Assembly (NCBI GenBank): GCA_949425635.1
Contig: CASPWD010000001.1
Span: 1 to 64,000 of the forward strand
Length of the DNA stretch: 64,000 nt
Source: an uncultured Bacilli bacterium
GTDB lineage: Bacteria; Bacillota_I; Bacilli_A; RF39; UBA660
Direction: 5' to 3'
The notes under the pieces were generated by a model that worked only from the letters and a program-made list of their open reading frames with translations, did not search any database and was not told the origin of the DNA. Within the stretch, counting starts at the first letter, position 1. Every line of letters starts with the position of its first letter. Shown piece by piece: positions 35,909 to 45,016 of the stretch. A program made the translations under genes and the position numbers.

Positions 35909-37855
35909 CTAACTTCCTAAAATATATTTATAGTAATCATTATCAATAAGAAGTTTGCTTATACTAAAACTATTTGCAACTCTATTGTTAATTCTTTTAA
36001 CATATTCTTCTTCAGTTTCTCCATCAAGTTCTTTACCATCTTTTAACGTAAACTTTCTCGTACTTGCATTATATGAACCATAATCACTCACCCAACTACG
36101 ATTAGAGAATATTGCTAAACCTTCATAATCACTCAATATATCTTTTCCAATAATCATTCTAGAATCATATTCAATTCCAAATAAGTTAAGTAATGTTGGT
36201 AATACATCTATTTGACTACCTACTTTGTCAACCTTAATTGGTTCTTCCATTTCACTATTCCATAAAATAAAATTACTATGATTCACTTCTATTGTACCAT
36301 CTTTTTTATAATTTGATACCTCATTCATTTCTTCAATTGACAATGTATATGGATAATGATCACCAACTAATGCAATAACTGTATCTTTAAGTTCGCCAGA
36401 TTCTTCCAATTTTTTTATTAACTCTTCTAGCATTTTATCTAATTCAACTTGACCAGCTAAGTAATATTTAACTGATTCTGAAACATCTAAATCTTTTACT
36501 GTATCAAAATGATATCTACCTATATTATCATTAACATTATAAGGAGAATGTCCACTAACTGTAACATAATAAGTTGCAAATCTTCCCTCTTGGCTTAAAT
36601 AATCAGGAGTTGTAACATCAACCATTTCACTATCAAAAGGAAGCCATCCACAATTCATTTTCTTTTCTAAACCATTTCCGCAACCTGTATAATTATAAAA
36701 TCCTAAAGTTTCCATTGTCTTATGTCTCTTATAATAAGTATGTGTCCAGTTATGATAACTTTGTACTCTATAGTTTAAATTAGAGAATACATTACCAAGT
36801 CCATAACTTATTGTTGGTAATTTACTCTTCCATGCTCCAAGAATCTCTTGTGTAGGAATAAGTCCTGTTGTAGCCTGAAATTCTCCACCAGTTGTACTTA
36901 AAAATACTGGTGAATAAAAGTTTTCAAAAACAAATCCACTATTAGTTAATTTATATAAAGTAGGAGTTCTTACCTCATCTACAGCTACTTCATTAAATCC
37001 CTCTGCTAATATAAAAATTATATTCTTATCCTTAAACATACCTGTATATTCATGCTTCTTTGTAGCAGTTTGTTTACTAACATAATTATTCAAAGACTGA
37101 ATATTCTTATTTCCATTATCTTTAGCTTCAAAGTCTATCTCAATTTCATTTTTGCCATAATCTATTTCCCCTGGATTTTCTTCCTCACCAGGTTTCTCAT
37201 AGTTGCCCTCAATAACTAGCTGACTCTCATAACCAAATAGCTGTCTTTTTACATCTACTTTTGTATAGGTAAGCATTCCAAATTTATCAATTATTGACAC
37301 AGAATCATCTATATTAAAATATAACTGACTTGCAGAATAATCCTTAGAAGACCCTGGTATTAGCATTAAAAATGTTGATAAATAAGAAGTTATAAACATA
37401 ACAAATAAAGCTCCAATAGTTGATAACTTATATTGCTCAGTATCTACTTTTTTATTAAACACAATAAGTAATACAAAAGGTATTAACATTAATAAAAATA
37501 TTGGTAAATGAGCTAGTATTGCATCCTTTATAATACTTGTAAAATCTAGTGCTTGATCTGCTAATCCAATTGTAGAAAATGAAAATGGTACAGAAAATAA
37601 ATTATAAAATATATACTGTACTTCAAAATAAATAGTAATAATTAAAGTACTTATAATTAATATTGTTTTATTAATACCTTTTTTAAAAGACTTAGTTAAT
37701 ATAGTTAATAAAAATACTATAGGTAATGTAAAAACGATTAAATAAAGTAAACCTATATTAATAATATGACCTGCCACAACAAATTTAGTAATTAATTCTA
37801 AATAAAATATCGCTATTATATAATAAACAAAAGGATTTATTTTTATATTTTTCAT
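35909..37855 (-). CDS. LtaS-like phosphoglycerol transferase (sulfatase fold)
   Basis: About 648 aa: five N-terminal TM helices, then a linker and an extracellular sulfatase-type domain. Metal and catalytic residues appear in IFILAEGFNEV, FLSTTGGEFQATTG (Thr nucleophile in the STTGGEF segment) and VALVGDHYPY. Such enzymes polymerise glycerol phosphate or add it to surface glycans. ATG at 37855 is chosen over 37885 because the earlier start overlaps a TATAAT-like box, although the GGGAG site is close. An atypically divergent family member; glycan unknown. Confidence 0.8.
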   Translation of the reverse strand: MKNIKINPFVYYIIAIFYLELITKFVVAGHIINIGLLYLIVFTLPIVFLLTILTKSFKKGINKTILIISTLIITIYFEVQYIFYNLFSVPFSFSTIGLADQALDFTSIIKDAILAHLPIFLLMLIPFVLLIVFNKKVDTEQYKLSTIGALFVMFITSYLSTFLMLIPGSSKDYSASQLYFNIDDSVSIIDKFGMLTYTKVDVKRQLFGYESQLVIEGNYEKPGEEENPGEIDYGKNEIEIDFEAKDNGNKNIQSLNNYVSKQTATKKHEYTGMFKDKNIIFILAEGFNEVAVDEVRTPTLYKLTNSGFVFENFYSPVFLSTTGGEFQATTGLIPTQEILGAWKSKLPTISYGLGNVFSNLNYRVQSYHNWTHTYYKRHKTMETLGFYNYTGCGNGLEKKMNCGWLPFDSEMVDVTTPDYLSQEGRFATYYVTVSGHSPYNVNDNIGRYHFDTVKDLDVSESVKYYLAGQVELDKMLEELIKKLEESGELKDTVIALVGDHYPYTLSIEEMNEVSNYKKDGTIEVNHSNFILWNSEMEEPIKVDKVGSQIDVLPTLLNLFGIEYDSRMIIGKDILSDYEGLAIFSNRSWVSDYGSYNASTRKFTLKDGKELDGETEEEYVKRINNRVANSFSISKLLIDNDYYKYILGS

Positions 37856-37960
37856 TCTCCCACTTCTTTCCTTAAACTTATTCATTATTATACCACAATT
37901 TACCAGCTTTTATAGTAATATACTACTATAATTCGACATCGTATTTTGTTGAAAAACCAC

Positions 37961-37996
37961 TATAAAAGATAGAACACAAAAGTTCTATCTTTTATA
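37961..37996 (-). terminator. Terminator of the 38012 gene
   Basis: Fifteen perfect pairs (37961-37975 with 37982-37996), six-base loop. On the minus strand a T-rich arm and GTGGTTTTTC follow. Confidence 0.65.
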
Positions 37997-38011
37997 AACA
38001 AAATAATATAA

Positions 38012-38830
38012 TTATCTTATAACTTCAGTATCTATAAATCTATTGTCTTCATCAAAACTCATAATATAAACACTTGAATTTACTACATTTAATTTTTCTA
38101 ATTCATTATATGAAACCATTGACGGTTCAATTGAAACTTCTTTAGAAACTTCGCTATTTTTTTTATCTGAAATTAAAATAGGACATTCAAGTTTTTCAGT
38201 ACTTGTACCATAGCAATCCATATCATAATTAACATAATATGCTTGAACTAAATATTTATTATCATCTAACTTATTAATCTTTGTAAAGTATTTATCGTAA
38301 AAACCTGTACCACCCGCGGCCCTTGTTCTAAATTCTACAATGCATTTACCTTCTTCACAAATTATATTCCAATTTCTACATTCAAAATGAGCTTCATAAG
38401 TCTTATCTTCTATTTTAACATCAGTAAAATATTTTAAGACAATTTTTTCCAAATCATCTTTCGACATTTCAATTTTACCAGTACTCATATCGTTCTCAGT
38501 TATCCCTTCGATATAAGAAATGTCTTTATCATCCATATATAATGAATATATTATTTTATAAATATCTGATACATCATCTGTATATAAAGCACCAATATAT
38601 GCCTCTTCTTTTAAAAAGTCCATGTTCGAATAATTAATAAATTCTTTTACACTATCAATTACATTATTATCTTCTAATTCAGATTTATTTTCATCTTCTT
38701 TTTCTTTTAAAGTATCACATTTTACTTTAGAGCAATCTTCCGTTCCTAATATAAAATAGCATCCTCCAAAACCAATTAATAAAGCACAAAAGAACACTAA
38801 TACAATCAAAATAATATTTCTTTTACTCAT
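38012..38830 (-). CDS. Single-TM anchored protein, 272 aa
   Basis: One N-terminal helix (about 6-28) followed by a Cys-containing linker (EDCSKVKCDTLKEKED), then an extracytoplasmic domain with paired cysteines (CRNWNIICEEGKC), probably disulphide-bonded. ATG at 38830 follows AGAGG; a GTG three codons earlier overlaps the site. Family unknown. Independent transcription unit between two terminators. Confidence 0.6.
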   Translation of the reverse strand: MSKRNIILIVLVFFCALLIGFGGCYFILGTEDCSKVKCDTLKEKEDENKSELEDNNVIDSVKEFINYSNMDFLKEEAYIGALYTDDVSDIYKIIYSLYMDDKDISYIEGITENDMSTGKIEMSKDDLEKIVLKYFTDVKIEDKTYEAHFECRNWNIICEEGKCIVEFRTRAAGGTGFYDKYFTKINKLDDNKYLVQAYYVNYDMDCYGTSTEKLECPILISDKKNSEVSKEVSIEPSMVSYNELEKLNVVNSSVYIMSFDEDNRFIDTEVIR

Positions 38831-38887
38831 TTTTATCACACCTCTTTACTATATTAAGTATAAAATACAAACAAATTAAATAAAAGC

Positions 38888-38922
38888 AAAAAAGTGTCAA
38901 AAAATACTCTTGACACTTTTTT
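38888..38922 (-). terminator. Terminator of tex
   Basis: AAAAAGTGTCAA/TTGACACTTTTT stem (38889-38900/38910-38921) with a T run on the minus strand. Confidence 0.85.
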
Positions 38923-38929
38923 ATACATT

Positions 38930-41086
38930 CTAATAATTCTTTATTAAACTTAATTGTACCTTTTGTTTTTCTAAATCAACACTATCTACATAGCAAGTAA
39001 CAATATCTCCAACATGTACTATATCATTAGGATTCTTAACAAAAGATTTACTCATCTTACTAATATGAACTAATCCATCATCGTGTAAACCGATATCAAC
39101 AAACGCCCCAAATGACGCAACATTTCTAACAGTACCTTGTAATTCCATACCAGTTTTTAAATCCTCAATATGTAAAACATCACTCTTTAAAATTGGTGCT
39201 TCAAGAGTATCACGAGGATCCAATCCAGGATTAAGTAGTTCCTTAACTATATCTTCTAATGTATATACATCTGTACCTAAATCTTTAGATACTTTATTTA
39301 CATCTAATTTATTTAAAGTATCTTTAAAACTATCAGTATTTATATTGCTGATATCTAATCCAAGACTATCTAATAACTTATTAGTTATATCATAACTCTC
39401 AGGATGAATACCTGTTTTATCTAATGGATTAATACCATCAGGAATTCTTAAGAAACCAATTGATTGTTCATAAACCTTTTCTGTCATTCCCTTAATTTTC
39501 TTGATTTCATCTCTTGATTTAATCTTATGTTCTTCCTTATATTTATAAATGTTTTCAATAACTGACTTAGTTAATCCAGAAACATATTTTAAAATACTCT
39601 TAGAAGCTGTATTTACATTTACACCAACCGCATTGACTACTTTAGAAGTTGTAAAATCTAATGCTTCTGTAAGTTGTTTTTGATTAACATCATGTTGATA
39701 TTCTCCTACTCCAATTGATTTAGGGTCAATCTTAACTAATTCTGATAGTGGATCTTGTAATCTTCTACCAATTGATACTGCACTTCTTTTTTCAACTGCT
39801 AAATCTGGGAATTCTTCTATAGCTAATTTAGATGCACTATAAATAGATGCTCCAGCTTCAGAAGTAATAATATATTTACAGTTTAAATTGTATTCTTTAA
39901 TCATCTCTGCACAGAATTTTTCAGATTCTCTTGAAGCAGTTCCATTACCGATACTAATAATATCTACTTTATATTTTTCAATTAAGTTCTTAACAATTAT
40001 TTTACTTTGAGCAATATACTTTTCTTGATTCGCCCCATTTAAGAAAGGCTTAATAACTGTTGAATCTAAATATGTTCCATTTTGATCAACTACAGCTAAC
40101 TTACAACCATTAACATAACCAGGGTCAAATCCCAATACTGTCATTCCTTTAATAGGTCTAGTTAATAACAAGTGTTCTAAATTTACTCCAAATGTTTCAA
40201 TTGCCATAGTCTCTGACTTTTCAGTTAATTCACTTCTTATTTCTCTTTCAATACTAGGTAAAATTAATCTCTTTAAAGAATCTTTAATACTAGCCTTAAC
40301 TAAATCAACTACAAAAGATTTATCATTCTTAATTAACTTACCTTCTAAATAAGCTTGGATAGCATCAACATCCATATCTATAGAAACACTAAGTATCTTC
40401 TCTTTTTCTCCTCTATTCAAAGCCAATACTCTATAATGCTTAATATACTTAACTCTATCAGTAAAATCATAATACATTTCATAAAGTTTAGTTGGATCTT
40501 CAGCATTCTTTTTTATTTTAGAAACAACATTTCCATTATTAAAGACATTAAATCTAATCCATTTACGATAAGCAGCATTATCACTTATCCATTCCGCAAT
40601 TATATATCCTGCTCCCTCTATTGCAGCTGCGGTATCTTTAACATTCTCATTTATATATTTTTTAGCCATATCCTCTAAAGATCCATTAACTGGGAAAGCC
40701 ATTATCATCTTAGCTAAAGGTTCTAAACCATTCTTAATTGCTTCACTAGCTTTAGTCTTCTTCTTTTCTTTATATGGTCTATAAATATCTTCTACTTCTG
40801 TTAACTTCACACAAGCCATAACACTTGCCTTTATTTCAGGAGTAAGCATTCCCTTTTCATCAATAAGTCTGATTACATCTTCTTTTCTAGTAAGCAAGTT
40901 TTCTTGATATTTATATTGCTCTTCTATTGCTCTTATTTGGTCTTCATTTAAATTACCAGTTCTCTCTTTACGATAACGAGCTATAAATGGTATAGTTGCC
41001 CCTTCCGCAAGCATTGCTAATACTTCTTTAATTTGTATTTCTTTTAAACCTAATGTTGCCACTAAGTATTTTATTACTTCTTCCAT
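38930..41086 (-). CDS. tex: Tex family RNA-binding transcription accessory protein
   Basis: About 718 aa. The N-terminal helical region has IPFIARYRKERTGNLNEDQIRAIEEQY, the middle is a YqgF-like RNase H fold (VLGFDPGYVNGCKLAVVD, ISIGNGTASRESE), followed by helix-hairpin-helix repeats and a final S1 RNA-binding domain (LQGTVRNVASFGAFVDIGLHDDGLVHISKMS). Tex proteins bind RNA and the transcription machinery; the nuclease-fold is generally inactive. AGAGG site upstream; ATG at 41089 is an equally possible start. Confidence 0.95.
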   Translation of the reverse strand: MEEVIKYLVATLGLKEIQIKEVLAMLAEGATIPFIARYRKERTGNLNEDQIRAIEEQYKYQENLLTRKEDVIRLIDEKGMLTPEIKASVMACVKLTEVEDIYRPYKEKKKTKASEAIKNGLEPLAKMIMAFPVNGSLEDMAKKYINENVKDTAAAIEGAGYIIAEWISDNAAYRKWIRFNVFNNGNVVSKIKKNAEDPTKLYEMYYDFTDRVKYIKHYRVLALNRGEKEKILSVSIDMDVDAIQAYLEGKLIKNDKSFVVDLVKASIKDSLKRLILPSIEREIRSELTEKSETMAIETFGVNLEHLLLTRPIKGMTVLGFDPGYVNGCKLAVVDQNGTYLDSTVIKPFLNGANQEKYIAQSKIIVKNLIEKYKVDIISIGNGTASRESEKFCAEMIKEYNLNCKYIITSEAGASIYSASKLAIEEFPDLAVEKRSAVSIGRRLQDPLSELVKIDPKSIGVGEYQHDVNQKQLTEALDFTTSKVVNAVGVNVNTASKSILKYVSGLTKSVIENIYKYKEEHKIKSRDEIKKIKGMTEKVYEQSIGFLRIPDGINPLDKTGIHPESYDITNKLLDSLGLDISNINTDSFKDTLNKLDVNKVSKDLGTDVYTLEDIVKELLNPGLDPRDTLEAPILKSDVLHIEDLKTGMELQGTVRNVASFGAFVDIGLHDDGLVHISKMSKSFVKNPNDIVHVGDIVTCYVDSVDLEKQKVQLSLIKNY

Positions 41087-41209
41087 CATGTACCTCTTTC
41101 TCTATCTCTAGTTAACTTTTATAGCTAACATATTCTAAATTTGTATCAATATCTATTATATCAAATTCTTCACATAAAAAGGGAAAATAAATTATTATAA
41201 AACTATAAA

Positions 41210-41250
41210 CAAAAAGAAAGAAACTATTTTTCTTCATTAGTTTCTTTCTT
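41210..41250 (-). terminator. Terminator of the yihY operon
   Basis: Thirteen-pair stem AAGAAAGAAACTA/TAGTTTCTTTCTT (41214-41226/41238-41250) with Ts on the minus strand. The stop codon of the last gene is in the stem. Confidence 0.75.
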
Positions 41251-42330
41251 CTTTATATTTTTATTATTTACTTTTTTTGCTTTTGAAGTCTTCTCTTTTA
41301 TATCACTATTATTCTCTTTTTGTTCTTTTTTATTATCTTTAACTAACTTATCATTAGACTTCTTCTCTTCTTTAATTTTTTCTTCTTTCTTTTCTTCTAT
41401 TTTACTATCCTTAGAAGTAAATAACTTAAGCCCTTTATCCTCTTTTGATTTTTCTTCCATAACAGGAGCACTCTTAGCTGACTCTTCAATTAACTTAGTA
41501 ATCTCTATAACTCCAGTCTTTTCTAACTCTTCATGATAATTCATAGCCATTCCAATAACGAATGTATAAGAAAGCAAATAAACCCATAACATCAATATAA
41601 CTATATTAGCTAAAGCCCCATAAAACAAAGAATAATTAGCATAATTAGCAATATAATAAGAATAAACTGCTGTAACTAATATCCATGTTATTGTTGTAAA
41701 TATTGCTCCACCATTAACATTTCTACTTGGTACCTTCTTATCAGGAGCCATTGTATAAATAGTCTTAATAAAGAAGAATATAATCAACCAAGCAAGTGGA
41801 CCATCTAATAAATTAAGTGAATTCGCAATTATCGAAGTAGTTTGTGCATCTAAATTAAAATAATGTAATAAATTTATAATACTTCCACTTAATAAAGGTA
41901 CAGCTATAATAAATAGAAATAATATAACAATAACTAATTCCATAACAATTGCTTTTAATCTTCTTCTAAAGAATCCTGAATCCTTTATTCCATAAATAGT
42001 ATTAGAAGCTACAATAATTGAAGCCATACCATTACTAGCTATAAAATATCCAATTCCCAAAGTAATAAAGAACGTTGGAGTTATTTTAGTCGCTGTAATA
42101 ATAGGTGTTACTAGATATGCTATGTCACTACTTAATACATTAGATATTAAATTCTGTACAATATCGTTTGATATATTAACATAAGAACAAGCATATCCAA
42201 TAAGTGTTATTGTAGGTACTAATGATAAAAAAAGGAAAAAGGCAATTTGCCCAGGTAGTATTAACATCTCTGGTCTCCAAAATGCCTCCCAAAATCTTTG
42301 AAAGAAGTTCTTTTTACTTCTCTTTCTCAT
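41224..42330 (-). CDS. yihY: YihY/RbfN-type inner membrane protein
   Basis: 368 aa. Six to seven hydrophobic helices with the family pattern (FFLFLSLVPTITLIGYA near the start; LLSYTFVIGMAMNYHEE at the end of the membrane part). Once named ribonuclease BN, but the family is a membrane protein without known nuclease. The last 110 residues are a low-complexity Lys/Glu tail, probably cytoplasmic. The gene starts one base after the previous stop and uses GAAGAGG inside it. Confidence 0.85.
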   Translation of the reverse strand: MRKRSKKNFFQRFWEAFWRPEMLILPGQIAFFLFLSLVPTITLIGYACSYVNISNDIVQNLISNVLSSDIAYLVTPIITATKITPTFFITLGIGYFIASNGMASIIVASNTIYGIKDSGFFRRRLKAIVMELVIVILFLFIIAVPLLSGSIINLLHYFNLDAQTTSIIANSLNLLDGPLAWLIIFFFIKTIYTMAPDKKVPSRNVNGGAIFTTITWILVTAVYSYYIANYANYSLFYGALANIVILMLWVYLLSYTFVIGMAMNYHEELEKTGVIEITKLIEESAKSAPVMEEKSKEDKGLKLFTSKDSKIEEKKEEKIKEEKKSNDKLVKDNKKEQKENNSDIKEKTSKAKKVNNKNIKKKETNEEK

Positions 42331-42331
42331 A

Positions 42332-44362
42332 TTAAGCCTCTTCTGATTCTTCTTTTTTATTACGCATATCCTCTACAGATTCATTAATTGCGTCTTCAAT
42401 AGTTTTCATATCATTTGTAATCATACTATATCCAATTGCAGCACCATGTTCATATGGTAAATTTTTAAACTCTTTATACAATTTTCTAATATAACTTACA
42501 ACTTGCTTTTCTTGATATCCAACTAAATAAATTAAATATTCATTACCATCAGTTCTCATTATATCAGTATTATCTAATTGAGTCTTAATTAAAACATTAG
42601 CTGCTGCTTTTATTTGAGCATCCCCTTGTTCATAGCCCATTGTATCATTAATACTTCTAACTTGATTTAAATCAATTATAATTGTTGCTTGTGGATAAAT
42701 AGTATTTTTATTCCAACTATTAATATTTTCATTTAAATAATTTCTGTTTTTCAATGATGTTAGTTGATCGATATATTTTATTTTATCTTCTCTCTTTATC
42801 TTTTTAACAATTTTAATTCTCTTAGTAGAACGATAAACAAAATATAATATTATTATAAATAATGAAACAGCTAATAATGAAAATTTAGCCACTTGACCAA
42901 GAATTGTACCTGATCTCATAGTATAACTATGATTATAATTACCTTTTATCTTGATTTCTGAAGGATCAAGTGTCTGTATGTATTTACTAAATAATAAATT
43001 AAATGTATCATTACCTTTTACATAGAAATTATATGTATCAGATAGTGTATTACTATACCTTATACTATAATCACTTAAGAAAGATTTTGTATAATATGTA
43101 TATGTCTCTTTATCTATTACAATTAAATTATTTTTCTTAGAAATCTTTTTTAAATCCTTTTCTGATTCATAAGTCTTAATATCTATACCACCTAAAGAAT
43201 TTAAATATCTTTCTAAAATAGAATTCTTTTGAACATAAACAGTTTGACCGCTTAAAGAAGAAATTGAATTCATAACTAAAGGATCTTCTTCATGAGCAAC
43301 CACTACAAATGATATATTCATTAAACTATCTATTTCGTTATATTCTGTATCTAAATTATAATAATTATAAAATAAATCAACTTTTTTATTAGCTATCGAC
43401 TCAGTAAACTTAGAAAAATTCTTATATTTAGCTGAAGTAAATTCTGTTTTACTAAATTCACTAAATCTAGTTAAATATTCACTAACTATTCCACCATAAG
43501 TACCACCAATTAATACTTCATAAGGACTATTATTTATAAATCCATAAGTATATGTCTTAGCTTGAATATTATCTATTTCTTTATCTGATATTGATAAAGC
43601 AGCAACAAATGTCTGTAACTCATTCTTATTTATTGCATTAGTTAGATTTTTTTCTTTCCATGCATAAAAGTATTTTTTAACAATGCTACTAAAAGTATCA
43701 TTTTCTTTACCTTGATATACTAAATATTTATTTAAATCACTTATATGAAAATCAATAGCATAGTTAGATGTTAATATTGAAGTTAAATTTTCTTCTAATG
43801 GAATGATTACATACTCAATAGCTGTATTAACTTCTAAAGCTTCAAACAGAGTAGTTGAAGTCTCATATGTATTAATAACAGTATTACTAATATCACTCAA
43901 GTATTTAGTAATAATCTTTTCATCACTAGCTAAAACACCAATTTTTTTATTACTTAATCCAGCTAATGTACTTATATTTACTTTTTCTTTACTTACTACA
44001 ACATAATGTTCAGTATGGAAGACAACATCATTTTTTCCTATATCATTAACTACTTTAAATGAGCCTTCCCCTATTTCTTCTCCAACATTATAAGTTACTT
44101 TATTTATACTTAAACCATATTGTTGTTTCAAGTCATCTATAAAATCAAAGAAAACACCACTACCGTTTTTTCCAAATATATCCAAGTTATTAGGAATATT
44201 TACATTTTGAAATACATTAATATTTTCTGTTATCCATTCTTTTTCTTCAACACTAAGTTTATTTTCATCATTTACAATTTTATATGTTAAGAAACCTAAT
44301 AATACAACAATCAGTAATATTACAATTGCAATTATTATAATCTTTTTATTATTTTTTTTCAT
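42332..44362 (-). CDS. Two periplasmic-binding-type domains plus degenerate GGDEF domain
   Basis: 676 aa: N-terminal helix, extracytoplasmic region of about 450 residues with two lobes like bacterial solute-binding (SBP type 3) domains, a second TM helix (about 495-515), and a C-terminal diguanylate-cyclase fold. The GGDEF loop reads DGNEY (605-609), and the upstream LDLNQVRSINDTMGYEQGDA block is otherwise well conserved. Loss of the second Gly/Asp suggests weak or no cyclic-di-GMP synthesis; it may bind nucleotide or act as a sensor. Middle gene of an operon with YihY and an anchored protein. Confidence 0.7.
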   Translation of the reverse strand: MKKNNKKIIIIAIVILLIVVLLGFLTYKIVNDENKLSVEEKEWITENINVFQNVNIPNNLDIFGKNGSGVFFDFIDDLKQQYGLSINKVTYNVGEEIGEGSFKVVNDIGKNDVVFHTEHYVVVSKEKVNISTLAGLSNKKIGVLASDEKIITKYLSDISNTVINTYETSTTLFEALEVNTAIEYVIIPLEENLTSILTSNYAIDFHISDLNKYLVYQGKENDTFSSIVKKYFYAWKEKNLTNAINKNELQTFVAALSISDKEIDNIQAKTYTYGFINNSPYEVLIGGTYGGIVSEYLTRFSEFSKTEFTSAKYKNFSKFTESIANKKVDLFYNYYNLDTEYNEIDSLMNISFVVVAHEEDPLVMNSISSLSGQTVYVQKNSILERYLNSLGGIDIKTYESEKDLKKISKKNNLIVIDKETYTYYTKSFLSDYSIRYSNTLSDTYNFYVKGNDTFNLLFSKYIQTLDPSEIKIKGNYNHSYTMRSGTILGQVAKFSLLAVSLFIIILYFVYRSTKRIKIVKKIKREDKIKYIDQLTSLKNRNYLNENINSWNKNTIYPQATIIIDLNQVRSINDTMGYEQGDAQIKAAANVLIKTQLDNTDIMRTDGNEYLIYLVGYQEKQVVSYIRKLYKEFKNLPYEHGAAIGYSMITNDMKTIEDAINESVEDMRNKKEESEEA

Positions 44363-44367
44363 AATAA

Positions 44368-44889
44368 TTAACCATTATCTTTCTCAGTTGTTGCTGGATC
44401 AGCCTCTTCTTCAACGATTTCACGATTATTATTCCATACTAATCCACTTCCGTTTGCATTTCTTGCTCCTGAAATAAGGAAACCATCACTACCAACAGCA
44501 TCTTGTTTTAATGTAAATGAGAAATCATAATACTTCTGTTCATCTTCATTAAATTCTTCTAATGATTTTAAAGCTATACTTTCAGCTTCCTCAATTTTAA
44601 CTCCTTGTTCAAATTTTAAATTAATATAAACAATTCTACCTTGAAGTCTAATATCAGCTGATGCTACTTTATCATTATTAGCTATATTATTCTCAAAATC
44701 GCTTTGCCTTGATTCTGATATCTCATGATTTTCTATTCCATCTAAACGATTACCATACTTATCTGTTCCATTACCAACATAAAAGCATTGAATCAAAACA
44801 GTTATCATAAGTATTGCACATACAATAACTATAGCCATTAAAATTGTAAAAACACGATGTTCTTTGTAAAATTTCTTAATATTTTTCAT
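44368..44889 (-). CDS. Single-TM anchored protein, 173 aa
   Basis: First gene of the three-gene operon, five bases before the GGDEF-like gene. N-terminal helix (about 16-38) then an extracytoplasmic domain and an acidic, Pro/Ala/Thr tail. ATG at 44889 follows AGAGGTGG; a GTG four codons earlier lies within that site. The domain contains a short asparaginase-like or Asp23-like VASADIRLQGRIVYINLKF segment, but no firm family. Confidence 0.6.
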   Translation of the reverse strand: MKNIKKFYKEHRVFTILMAIVIVCAILMITVLIQCFYVGNGTDKYGNRLDGIENHEISESRQSDFENNIANNDKVASADIRLQGRIVYINLKFEQGVKIEEAESIALKSLEEFNEDEQKYYDFSFTLKQDAVGSDGFLISGARNANGSGLVWNNNREIVEEEADPATTEKDNG

Positions 44890-44983
44890 ATATCTTTCCA
44901 CCTCTTTTAGGTACTTAAATTATACTACATTATATGCTTTTAAGCAATTGTTTAAACATTGCGACAATGCAAACAAAATGTAA

Positions 44984-45011
44984 GAAAAAAGATAACATTT
45001 TTTGTCATCTT
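44984..45011 (-). terminator. Terminator of the 45017 gene
   Basis: AAGATGACA/TGTTATCTT stem (one G-U) with a loop of five As and six Ts on the minus strand. Confidence 0.75.
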
Positions 45012-45016
45012 CTTTA

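Noticed and set aside
37961-37996. Possible CRISPR repeat or inverted repeat element
   Set aside because: A single hairpin with no spaced copies; best explained as a terminator.
40355-40678. Plus-strand open frame inside tex
   Set aside because: It is antisense to a conserved gene, has no ribosome site and no recognisable domain.
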